Below, one piece after another: positions 54,122-62,519 of a stretch of 64,000 bases of DNA. The notes under the pieces are model-generated. The model ran no database searches and was not told the origin of the DNA. It saw only the letters and a program-made list of their open reading frames with translations. The position numbers and the translations under genes are program-made. Position 1 is the first letter of the stretch, and each line of letters begins with the position of its first letter. This stretch comes from Chitinophagaceae bacterium (lineage in GTDB: Bacteria > Bacteroidota > Bacteroidia > Chitinophagales > Chitinophagaceae), in contig JADKJI010000032.1 in NCBI GenBank assembly GCA_016721085.1, positions 1-64,000 of the forward strand, in the 5' to 3' direction.

Positions 54122-55272
54122 CCGAAGTAACCAATGCCGCTACGGCAAAGGAATTCATACAGACCAATGTGATCATCTGCGGAAAACTTCCGAATTATAT
54201 CCGTCCACTCGACAAAGATGTAATTGAAGTATTCGATAAGGAAAAAAACAAGGCTTTCCGTTTTGGAGAAGCTACCAGATGGATATTGAAAGATAATGAT
54301 GGACAGTTGATAGGAAGAATCGCCGCATTCACCAATAAGAAATACAGGAATAAAGGAGATGAAATTCCAGTAGGCGGTATCGGATTCTTTGATTGCATCA
54401 ATGACCAGAATGCAGCCGATATGCTTTTCGATGTGGCCAAACATTGGCTGATTACAAAAGGTATGCAAGCCATGGATGGTCCTATTAATTTCGGTGAAAG
54501 GGATCGTTGGTGGGGACTGGTTACTGAAGGCTTCCAATCGCCGTTGTATTGTATGAACTACAACCCTCCTTATTATAAAGACCTATTTGAAACATACGGA
54601 TTCAAACTGTTCTTCAATCAGGTTTGTTTTGGTGTAGACCCTAAGAAAAAATTCAGTCCAAAAACTTTGCAACGCCATGCTGAAGTGGCAAAAGATCCTG
54701 GTTACAGAGCCGAGCACATGATCGGTAATGATATTGTGAAATATGCTACAGACTTCACAACAGTTTATAATAAAGCGTGGGCCGGACATGGTGGACTAAA
54801 GGAAATGAAGAAAGAGCAATCCATCCTTCTTTTCAAAAAGTTGAAACCAGTGATGGACAAGAAAGTGCTTTGGTTTGTTTATTATAAAGAAGAACCGATT
54901 GCCATCTTCATCAACCTCCCCGACCTCAACCAATGGTTCCGTTATTTAAATGGTCAGTTTGGATTGATCGATAAATTGAAATTCCTCTGGTACAAGAATA
55001 CGGTGGCGTGTACAAAATTCACAGGACTTGTTTTTGGGATCGTTCCGGAATTCCAGGGAAAGGGAGTTGACTCCTATTTAATAGTGGAAGCGGGCAAAGT
55101 GGTGGAAACCCTTCCTTATACAGAATATGAGATGCAGTGGATTGGCGATTTCAACCCGAAAATGATCAATGTGGCAGAGAATTTCGGAGATACCTTCCGG
55201 ACCCGCCAGTTGACCACTTTCAGGTATCAATTCGACCGCACCCGGCCTTACCAGCGGCATCCGATACTGTAA
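54112..55272 (+). CDS. GNAT-fold acetyltransferase-like protein
   Basis: 386 residues from ATG 54112 (MQLTEVTNAATAKEFIQTNV). The frame is open from GTG 54088, but those eight codons belong to upstream sequence. Segments GEATRWILKDNDGQLIGRIAAF, GGIGFFDCINDQNAADMLFD, DGPINFGERDRWWGLVTEGF and the C-terminal FRYQFDR match a Bacteroidota family usually called GNAT N-acetyltransferase-like. The motif A-like stretch VPEFQGKGVDSYLIVEAG lies near residue 310. Substrate unknown. Confidence 0.85.
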   Translation: MQLTEVTNAATAKEFIQTNVIICGKLPNYIRPLDKDVIEVFDKEKNKAFRFGEATRWILKDNDGQLIGRIAAFTNKKYRNKGDEIPVGGIGFFDCINDQNAADMLFDVAKHWLITKGMQAMDGPINFGERDRWWGLVTEGFQSPLYCMNYNPPYYKDLFETYGFKLFFNQVCFGVDPKKKFSPKTLQRHAEVAKDPGYRAEHMIGNDIVKYATDFTTVYNKAWAGHGGLKEMKKEQSILLFKKLKPVMDKKVLWFVYYKEEPIAIFINLPDLNQWFRYLNGQFGLIDKLKFLWYKNTVACTKFTGLVFGIVPEFQGKGVDSYLIVEAGKVVETLPYTEYEMQWIGDFNPKMINVAENFGDTFRTRQLTTFRYQFDRTRPYQRHPIL

Positions 55273-55363
55273 CAGCCCTTACAACCCGAAAATTATCAAC
55301 AGGCAGTTACCAGTTACTGCCATGATAGATGCGTTTCTTATCTTGCACGTTCAGTAAAACTTA

Positions 55364-55381
55364 AAACTCCTGAGGAGGAGT
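55364..55381 (+). promoter_or_regulatory. AGGAGGAG sequence in a hairpin ahead of dnaX
   Basis: ACTCCTGAGGAGGAGT is a near-perfect six-pair hairpin whose right arm is a strong Shine-Dalgarno match, 10-12 bases ahead of ATG 55391. Bacteroidota genes seldom use such a site, so it may control dnaX start or be chance. Confidence 0.45.
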
Positions 55382-55390
55382 AATGTGGGT

Positions 55391-57211
55391 ATGGATAAAT
55401 TCATTGTATCAGCACGTAAATACCGTCCGCAGACTTTCGACACCGTAGTGGGGCAATTGCATATCACCACTACCCTTCGTAATGCTATAAAGAACCAGCA
55501 GTTGGCGCATGCCTTCCTGTTCTGTGGACCAAGGGGCGTTGGTAAAACCACCTGTGCGCGTATTCTCGCTAAAACGATCAACTGCGAAAACCAGTCGGCC
55601 GATGGCGAAGCCTGCAATACTTGTAACTCATGTGTTTCCTTCAACGAAGGCACCTCAATGAACATCCATGAACTGGATGCTGCGAGCAATAACTCGGTTG
55701 ATGATATAAGAAGTCTGGTGGATCAGGTGCGTTTTGCTCCACAAGCCGGAAAATACAAAGTGTATATAATAGATGAGGTACACATGCTCAGTTCTTCTGC
55801 CTTCAATGCCTTTTTGAAAACATTGGAAGAGCCACCTCCCTATGCCATCTTCATATTAGCAACTACGGAAAAACACAAGATTCTTCCTACCATATTAAGC
55901 CGTTGTCAGATTTTCGATTTCAAACGCATCACCACCAATGATACGGTTATGCATTTGCAGGAAATCTGTGAGAAGGAACATATAAAGGCAGACAAATCTG
56001 CTTTACAAGTGATAGCCCAGAAGAGTGAAGGCTGTATGCGCGATTCGTTAAGTATCATGGATAAGATTGTGAGCTTCACGAATGGAGAAGTGAACTATGC
56101 GAATACTTTGGAGCATCTGAACATATTGGATGCTGATTATTTCTTCAAGTTGCTCGACAGTATGCAACAGCAGGATCTGGCTGGTGCTTTATTGCTTTTT
56201 GAAGATATCAATCGTAAAGGATTCGAAGGAGATATGCTCCTGAATGGTTTTGCAGAGTTCATCAGAAATCTTCTCGTTAGTAAGGATCCGAAAGTAGCGG
56301 GACTGCTTGACGTTGTTGAAGGCTTCCGTGAAAAATATATTGAAACAGCTCAGAAAGTAAATGGCAGTTGGTTATTGAGTGCACTGAATATCCTCAACGA
56401 TTCAGAGATCCAATACAAGATGGCGCGTAACAAAAGATTGCATGTTGAATTAGCGCTTATAAAACTCACTTACCTGAACCAGGCCATTGAAGTAAGTTCA
56501 GGTGAAGAGGCAGGTGCTAAAAAAAAACTAAAGCCTGAAACAAAAGCATTAGCCTTTAGGAAAATTGCACCTGTTGCATATTCACCAAAACAAGCTACTG
56601 GAACTACTCCTTCAAAAGCAGCAGCCAAAGAAGGAGCTAAACTGATTATTGAAACTCCTGTAGTTCAGGAAAAGATAGTTACAGAAACAGTTCCTGAGAA
56701 GATAGTTCCCCATCCTACACCAAAAGCAACAACTGAAAAAAAACCGGAAGCTGGCACAGGAAAGATCTCGATGCTGGAAAGCATCCGCAAACAATATGCA
56801 GGTAAGAATATTAATGCTGAAAGAGATGGCATTATTCCTCTTACCGAAGAGCTCTTAAAAGAGCAATGGGAGAAATTCTCTCAGACACTCCGTGATACAA
56901 AAAATCCAGCCATTCAAAGTTTTGTAATGGCAAGACTCCGTATCACCAGTCCCGGTTCATTTGAAGTAATCTGTAATAATAACCTGGAACAGAAATTCAT
57001 TGAGCAGGAAAGGAATAAACTCAATGAGTACCTGCAGTTAGCATTTAAGAATAAGTTACTGCAATATGCCATTCTCATTGAAGAGGCAGAAGAAGAAATT
57101 GTAGAGACTGAGCGTCCGTTGAATACGCGTGAGCAGTTTCAGAAGATTGCGGAGGAGTATCCGTTGGTGAAGGAGCTGAAGGATAGGTTGAGGTTGGAGT
57201 TGGATTATTGA
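55391..57211 (+). CDS. dnaX: DNA polymerase III gamma/tau subunit DnaX
   Basis: 606 residues from ATG 55391 (MDKFIVSARKYRPQTFDTVVGQLH), the usual Bacteroidota start. P-loop FCGPRGVGKTTCARILAK (about 44-61), a zinc site with spaced cysteines (CENQ...CNTCNSC, about 65-80), DEVHMLSSSAFNAFLKTLEEPP (about 124-145) and the sensor-1 TTEKHKILPTILSRCQ. Domain III follows to about 370, then a variable Lys/Thr/Pro linker and a C-terminal tau-like domain. It is the clamp loader ATPase. No frameshift signal for a gamma form was identified. Confidence 0.96.
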   Translation: MDKFIVSARKYRPQTFDTVVGQLHITTTLRNAIKNQQLAHAFLFCGPRGVGKTTCARILAKTINCENQSADGEACNTCNSCVSFNEGTSMNIHELDAASNNSVDDIRSLVDQVRFAPQAGKYKVYIIDEVHMLSSSAFNAFLKTLEEPPPYAIFILATTEKHKILPTILSRCQIFDFKRITTNDTVMHLQEICEKEHIKADKSALQVIAQKSEGCMRDSLSIMDKIVSFTNGEVNYANTLEHLNILDADYFFKLLDSMQQQDLAGALLLFEDINRKGFEGDMLLNGFAEFIRNLLVSKDPKVAGLLDVVEGFREKYIETAQKVNGSWLLSALNILNDSEIQYKMARNKRLHVELALIKLTYLNQAIEVSSGEEAGAKKKLKPETKALAFRKIAPVAYSPKQATGTTPSKAAAKEGAKLIIETPVVQEKIVTETVPEKIVPHPTPKATTEKKPEAGTGKISMLESIRKQYAGKNINAERDGIIPLTEELLKEQWEKFSQTLRDTKNPAIQSFVMARLRITSPGSFEVICNNNLEQKFIEQERNKLNEYLQLAFKNKLLQYAILIEEAEEEIVETERPLNTREQFQKIAEEYPLVKELKDRLRLELDY

Positions 57212-57312
57212 TGGGGAGTCCGGAAGTCGGGAAGTCCGGGAGAAATACAAGTCGGGAGTCTATAGTCAGAAGTCGGAAGTCGGTCCGCCGTGGCGGATAA
57301 GTTGGTAAATAT

Positions 57313-57370
57313 ATAACCGCAGAGACGCGGAGACGCAGGGGAGATTTCTCTGCGTCTTTGCGTTTTTTTT
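57313..57370. repeat. CGCAGAGACGC palindrome, copy 9
   Basis: ATAACCGCAGAGACGCGG then CTCTGCGTCTTTGCG; the right half is shortened. Confidence 0.75.
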
Positions 57371-57387
57371 GTGGGTTGCTTTTTGTT

Positions 57388-57434
57388 CCCCGGGTTGCAC
57401 CCGGGGTCATTGTTATTCAACCCCTTCGGGGTTG
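57388..57434. repeat. Double-hairpin repeat, copy 4
   Basis: CCCCGGGTTGCACCCGGGG, spacer TCATTGTTATT, CAACCCCTTCGGGGTTG. 47 bases, identical to copy 5. It is followed by CTTCCGGACTT tracts to about 57660. The rest of the gap before the E2 gene is AT-rich. Confidence 0.9.
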
Positions 57435-57749
57435 GGGATACATCCCGACTAGTATATGTATTTTCTTTCGGACTTGCGGACTTGCAGACTCCCCGACTTC
57501 TGACTCCCGACTCCCGACTTCTGACTATAGACTCCCGGACTTGTATTCCGACTTCCGGTCTTCCGGACTTTCGGTCTCTTCTTCCGACTTGTATTTCTCT
57601 CCGGACTATTTTGATCTTCGAAAATCAGGCTTTCCCCACGGACTTCCGGACTTCCGGACTATTAAAACAATGTATTTCCAATTCCCCTTTTTGCCTTAAT
57701 TTCGGCCTCTTAATAAACTGCTCCCAATCATTAAAATATAGTAGGAATT

Positions 57750-59420
57750 ATGGCAGAAGTGATATTAATGCCACGCTTGAGTGATACGATGACAGAAGGT
57801 GTCATTGCCGCCTGGCATAAGAAAGTGGGTGAACCGGTAAAAAAAGGTGATTTACTGGCTGAAGTTGAGACAGATAAAGCTACCATGGAACTGGAAAGCT
57901 ATAAGGATGGTATCCTCTTGCATATCGGAACCGATAAAGGTGGAAAACTCCAGGTGAACGACCTGCTGGCCATCATCGGAAATGCTGGTGAAGATATCAG
58001 TGGTCTGATGAAACCAGGTACCGCCGCTGCCCCTGCTGCCGCAGCACCCGCTCCAGCCCCACAAGCCAGTGCCCCAGCTCCTGCCGCCGTTGCTCCAAAA
58101 GCTGCTGCAAGCATGGATCTGACTACTATCCCAGAAGTTATATTGATGCCCCGCCTCAGTGATACAATGACCGAAGGTGTTATAGCTGCATGGCATAAAA
58201 ATATCGGTGATTCAGTGAAGAAAGGCGACTTACTCGCTGATGTTGAAACCGATAAAGCTACCATGGAACTTGAAAGCTATAAGGATGGCAAACTGCTTTA
58301 TATAGGTGCTCAAAAAGGTGATAAGATCGCTGTTAACAGCCTTCTCTGTATTATAGGTGAAGAAAGCAAAGTAGATGTGAAAGCTATAGTAGCCGCTGCA
58401 GGTGCCGGATCAGCTGCAACTACTACTGCCGCTCCTGCAAAAGCTGAAGCCACTGCTCCTGTTGCACAAGCTGTTGCTACAGCCACTACAACAGCCGCTG
58501 CCGCTGTTTCGTCAGCTGTTAGTGTTGATAGTAATGGTCGACTGAAAGCTTCTCCTCTCGCTAAGAAAATTGCCGCTGAAAAAGGTATCGATCTTCATCA
58601 AATCCAGGGTTCTGGCGATGGTGGAAGAATCATAAAGTCTGATATCGATAATTACAAACCGATAGCTGCTACAGCCGCTGCTACAAGCACTGCTGCTGAA
58701 CCAGCAAAAACAATCGCTCCATCTGTTCCTGCCGGAGTAGTAAGTTTCGACGAGGTACCGGTATCGCAAATGCGAAAAATAATTGCGAAGCGTTTGGCGG
58801 AAAGTAAATTCTCTGCCCCTCACTTCTATCTCACCATGGCTATCAACATGGATAAAGCTGTTGAAAGTCGCGCTAAGATGAATGAGGTCAGCACAGTGAA
58901 GATATCTTTCAACGACATGGTATTGAAAGCCTGCGCTCTTGCATTGAAACAACATCCAAAAATCAATAGCAGTTGGTTAGGTGATAAGATCCGTTATAAC
59001 CACCACGTGAATATCGGAGTAGCTGTTGCTGTTGAAGAAGGATTGTTAGTTCCTGTGGTACGTTTTGCTGACGGTAAATCATTATCACAGATTGCAGGTG
59101 AAGTAAAAACATTTGCACAGAAAGCAAAAGATAAAAAATTACAACCATCAGATTGGGAAGGAAATACTTTCACTATCTCTAACCTGGGAATGTTCGGCAT
59201 TGAAGAATTCACTGCCATCATCAATCCACCAGATGCCTGCATCTTAGCTATCGGTGCCATTAATCAGGAGCCTATCGTTAAGAACGGCCAGATCGTTGTT
59301 GGTAATGTGATGAAAGTAACCCTGAGTTGTGACCATCGTGTTGTAGATGGAGCAAGTGGTGCTGCTTTCTTGCAGACGCTGCAGGGATTGTTGGAAGAGC
59401 CGTTGAGAATGCTGGTTTAA
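57750..59420 (+). CDS. Pyruvate dehydrogenase-type E2 acetyltransferase, two lipoyl domains
   Basis: 556 residues. Two near-identical lipoyl domains (1-80 and about 128-205), each with ETDKATMELESYKDG; lipoylation lysines are K43 and K169. Ala/Pro linkers separate them from a peripheral subunit-binding domain (about 265-305: ASPLAKKIAAEKGIDLHQIQGSGDGGRI). The catalytic domain ends with the active-site DHRVVDGASGAAFLQTLQGLL. It forms the core of a 2-oxoacid dehydrogenase complex and probably takes acyl groups from the fused E1 encoded at 19990. No E3 gene is nearby. Confidence 0.95.
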   Translation: MAEVILMPRLSDTMTEGVIAAWHKKVGEPVKKGDLLAEVETDKATMELESYKDGILLHIGTDKGGKLQVNDLLAIIGNAGEDISGLMKPGTAAAPAAAAPAPAPQASAPAPAAVAPKAAASMDLTTIPEVILMPRLSDTMTEGVIAAWHKNIGDSVKKGDLLADVETDKATMELESYKDGKLLYIGAQKGDKIAVNSLLCIIGEESKVDVKAIVAAAGAGSAATTTAAPAKAEATAPVAQAVATATTTAAAAVSSAVSVDSNGRLKASPLAKKIAAEKGIDLHQIQGSGDGGRIIKSDIDNYKPIAATAAATSTAAEPAKTIAPSVPAGVVSFDEVPVSQMRKIIAKRLAESKFSAPHFYLTMAINMDKAVESRAKMNEVSTVKISFNDMVLKACALALKQHPKINSSWLGDKIRYNHHVNIGVAVAVEEGLLVPVVRFADGKSLSQIAGEVKTFAQKAKDKKLQPSDWEGNTFTISNLGMFGIEEFTAIINPPDACILAIGAINQEPIVKNGQIVVGNVMKVTLSCDHRVVDGASGAAFLQTLQGLLEEPLRMLV

Positions 59421-59521
59421 GTTTTACGTTATAAGTTTTAAGTTATAAGTGGGGAACCGGTAGTTGGTTCCCCTTTTTTTTGGGTGATACACCCTGACTT
59501 CCCCGGGTTTCACCTTATTAT

Positions 59522-59568
59522 CCCCGGGTTGCACCCGGGGTCATTGTTATTCAACCCCTTCGGGGTTG
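59522..59568. repeat. Double-hairpin repeat, copy 5
   Basis: CCCCGGGTTGCACCCGGGG, spacer TCATTGTTATT, CAACCCCTTCGGGGTTG. A half copy, CCCCGGGTTTCACC, sits just before it at 59501-59514. Confidence 0.9.
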
Positions 59569-59599
59569 GGGGTACTTCATAACTAGAATCTGTATTCTC

Positions 59600-59690
59600 T
59601 TTCGGACTTCCGGACCTCCGGACTTTCGGACTTCGGCTTCGACTTCTGACTCCAGACTCCAGACTATTGACTCCAGACTTGTATTCCAAC
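59600..59690. repeat. CTTCCGGAC / GACTCCAGACT tandem tract
   Basis: Imperfect units of CTTCCGGAC and GACTCCAGACT between double-hairpin copies 5 and 6, resembling the right arm of the 57.2-57.5 kb inverted repeat. A further CTTCCGGTCTTCCGG tract lies at 59791-59900. Confidence 0.65.
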
Positions 59691-59710
59691 TTCCGGCCGG
59701 CTTTCTCTTC

Positions 59711-59758
59711 CCCCGGGCTGTCGCCCGGGGATACGATGATTCAACCCCTTCGGGGTTG
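59711..59758. repeat. Double-hairpin repeat, copy 6
   Basis: CCCCGGGCTGTCGCCCGGGG, spacer ATACGATGATT, CAACCCCTTCGGGGTTG. 48 bases. Its spacer and apical C-G pair match copy 1, not copies 2, 4 and 5. Confidence 0.88.
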
Positions 59759-59978
59759 GGCGTACATCCCGACTATTATCTGTATTTTCTTTCGGTCTTC
59801 CGGTCTTCCGGACTTTTCAATCAATCTCTCCAATAATCAAACGCCCCGGACTCCCCGGACTATTCTTCCGGACTTCCGGTCTTTCGGACTTCCGGACTAT
59901 CGACCTCCAAACAAAGGACCAAAGAAAGACTGGTCATTATTCAATAAATTACAAATTCAACCAACGCTATTCCACCTT

Positions 59979-62156
59979 ATGCCAAAAGGGATGCTGTCAT
60001 ATGGGTTAACCTTCCGTGGCATAGCCATATCCCTTTGTATAATTCTGGTATGTAATAGTCCTCTTTTCTCCCAAACCATATTCACATTTGCAGGCAGTGG
60101 TTCCAATGCCTATTCTGGTGATGGGGCTGCGGCAACGGCTGCAGGGATCCCCTATCCAAAAGATATCTGTATCGATAGAGCAGGAAATATCCTATTCACC
60201 TGCTATAATAATGTGCGGAAGATAAATCCGTTCACGGGTGTGATTACTACCATCGCGGGTACAGGTAATGCCGGTTATAGTGGCGATGGCGGACCAGCTA
60301 CACAGGCTGAAATGCGCTTCCCATGGGGAATAACCACTGATACAACAGGGAATATCTATATAGCAGAATATGCCAGTGGACGAATACGCAAGATCGATGG
60401 ACTTTCAGGAAAGATTTATACAGTTGCAGGAACGGGTTATCCTGGTTATAATGGAGATGGTATTCTGGCTGTAAATGCCCACCTAAACTCACCGCAAGGA
60501 ATAGCCGTAGATAATAAGGGAAATATCTATTTCACTGATGGACATAATTACCGGGTGCGAAAGATAGATGCTACAACTGGCCTCATATCAACCATTGCCG
60601 GTAATGGTATTTCGGCTTACGCAGGTGATGGCGGATTGGCCACTGCAGCCAGCATTGCTTTTCCCACAGATGTTATCATCGACAGGGACGGTAACCTTCT
60701 CATTTCAGAAGCGGGAACTATCAGTTGTCGTATCCGAAAAGTAAATCTCTCAACCGGAATAATTACAACTCATGCAGGAAATGGACTGAGAGCGCATAGT
60801 GGTGATGGTGGGTTAGGGATAGATGCCAGTATCTTTGAGCCTACATCCCTCACGCTGGATGCAGCAGGTGCCTTATATATCTCCCAATATGTAGATGCCA
60901 GGATCCGGAAAATAGATCCGGTTACGGGAATCATCAATACATTGGCAGGAACAGGGGTTGCTGGTTTCAGCGGCGATTGCGGTCCAGCGAAAGATGCCCA
61001 GCTGAATTTCCCCGAAGGATTGATATTCGACCGATCAGGCACTTTGTATGTAATTGACAATACCAACCACCGTATCCGGAAAATTGTTCCTGATGGGTCA
61101 CCATCAAATACATCGGTTGTAGTTACTGCTACCGATACTTTGATTTGTGCTGGCACCAATGTTACATTTACTGCTAATCCTATTAATACCGGAGGCAATC
61201 TTATTTACCAATGGAAAGTAAATAGCAATCTGGTCGGCACCAATAGCAGGACCTTCTCCAGTGCCAACCTGAAAAATAATGATACTATAAGCTGTATACT
61301 AACAGTATTCAGTACCTGCGGAAACATATTCTATGTATCCAGCAAACCGGTTTTAATTAGAACAACATCTGCCGCAGCTTCACAGATCCAGCTAACGTCC
61401 AGTGGCAATGATATCTGTCAGGGTGTACCAATAACATTCAGGGCCCAGGCAATTGGTGCAGGAACAAATCCTGTTTACCAATGGCAACTGAATGGGAATA
61501 ATATAGGCTCCAATTCTTCTGCCTTTACAACAGATAAATTGAGGAATAACGACAAAGTGGCTTGTTTTATCACTTCGCAGCAAAGTGGTTGTGCAGCCCC
61601 CTATTACTATGGGGTCAGATACTATGGTAATGATCATTAAAGAACTGCCAGATGTTACCATGCTGGAAGATAGTTTCTTGATAAATCCGGGTGAAGTGTT
61701 CCATTACAAGCAACCCTCACCGGACCAGTAAGTTCATTTGAATGGCAGCCTTCTACTTCGGTGATTAATTCATCTTCTCTCGTCACCCAATCAGTTCCAC
61801 TCTATAACGATACAAAGATCAATTTCCGGATTACAGGATTAAACAATTGCAGCATCCAAAAACCTGTAATTGTGAAAATGATGCGGGGATTGGGAATACC
61901 GAATGCCTTCACTCCAAACGGAGATGGGAAGAATGATGTCTTCAGGATTCCTACCAGTAGTTCCATCACCCTCAAAGAATTTGTTATCTACGACCGATGG
62001 GGAACACGCATATTCTCCACCAAAGATCCTTCTGTTGGATGGGATGGAACTTTCAAGGGAGCGGCTTGTCCAAGTTCCACGTATGCCTATATCATTTCTG
62101 GGACAAGTTCTCAGGGTGAGTTTATGTTTAAGGGGGTGGTCGTTTTGGTGAGATAG
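59979..62156 (+). pseudogene. NHL-repeat type IX secretion cargo with two compensating frameshifts
   Basis: Start ATG 59979 (MPKGMLSYGLTFRGIAISL...) gives a signal peptide to about residue 30; the open frame to 59667 reads through repeats. Seven NHL-like blades follow (TIAGTGNAGYSGDGGPATQA ... GNIYIAEYASGRIRKID), then two Ig-like modules with NPVYQWQLNGN. The frame stops at 61640. The next stretch (SDTMVMIIKELPDVTML) is in another frame, reached by dropping one G of GGGG at 61612-61615. Near 61702 a missing base restores the first frame, which runs to 62156 with IPNAFTPNGDGKNDVFRI ... YDRWGTRIF ... WDGTFKGAACPSSTYAYII, the gliding-motility-associated C-terminal domain (type B sorting signal). 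Intact length would be about 725 residues, secreted to the surface. Confidence 0.82.
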
Positions 62157-62519
62157 GCTTAGGTTTAATGTTTAAGAAAGGTTCCGGTGAGATTATTAAG
62201 TTCAAGAAGTTCCAGAGGTCTCGATTAATAGTTAGCTGTATATATTCAGAGTTTTTTTTACCGCAGAGCCGCGGTTTACCCCTCTGCGTCTCCGCGTCTC
62301 TGCGGTAAAAAAAACCAAGGAGAACAGTTCAAATCAGGCCCCAGGCAAGGTCTTAAGCCTTAAGCCTTAAGCTTTTTAGGCATCAGGCATTTAGCACTAA
62401 AAACCCTGCCCCTTTTTCCCTACCTTTGCCCTCCTGTCAAATTGGCCTTTTTTGCTTTGTAGCACCCTTTTTGACCAGAAGTACCAATAATTCAAATTTT
62501 GTATTCAATTACATAGCCC
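62157..62519. repeat. Repeat mosaic upstream of secA
   Basis: GTTCAAGAAGTTCCAGAGG unit (about 62200-62218), CGCAGAGACGC palindrome copy 10 (62252-62313, arms TTTACCGCAGAGCCGCGG and CCGCGTCTCTGCGGTAAA), and AAGCCTTAAGCC tracts (62352-62375). A TACCTTTG element at 62421-62428 could be the secA promoter -7 box. No gene. Confidence 0.65.
62421..62428 (+). promoter_or_regulatory. Candidate -7 element for secA
   Basis: TACCTTTG, exact match to TAnnTTTG, 92 bases ahead of the start codon. No clear -33 element. Confidence 0.4.

Larger units (their letters stand above)
57244..57547. repeat. 33-base inverted repeat enclosing two other palindromes
   Basis: Left arm 57244-57275 and right arm 57515-57547 are exact complements apart from one extra base (core CGGGAGTCTATAGTC / GACTATAGACTCCCG). 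Between them lie TCCGCCGTGGCGGA (57284-57297), a CGCAGAGACGC palindrome (57313-57370) and a double-hairpin repeat (57388-57434). No gene or transposase inside. Confidence 0.8.

Noticed and set aside
59667..59978. N-terminal extension of the NHL protein
   Set aside because: The 104 residues before MPKG translate repeat DNA; a signal peptide begins only after 59979.
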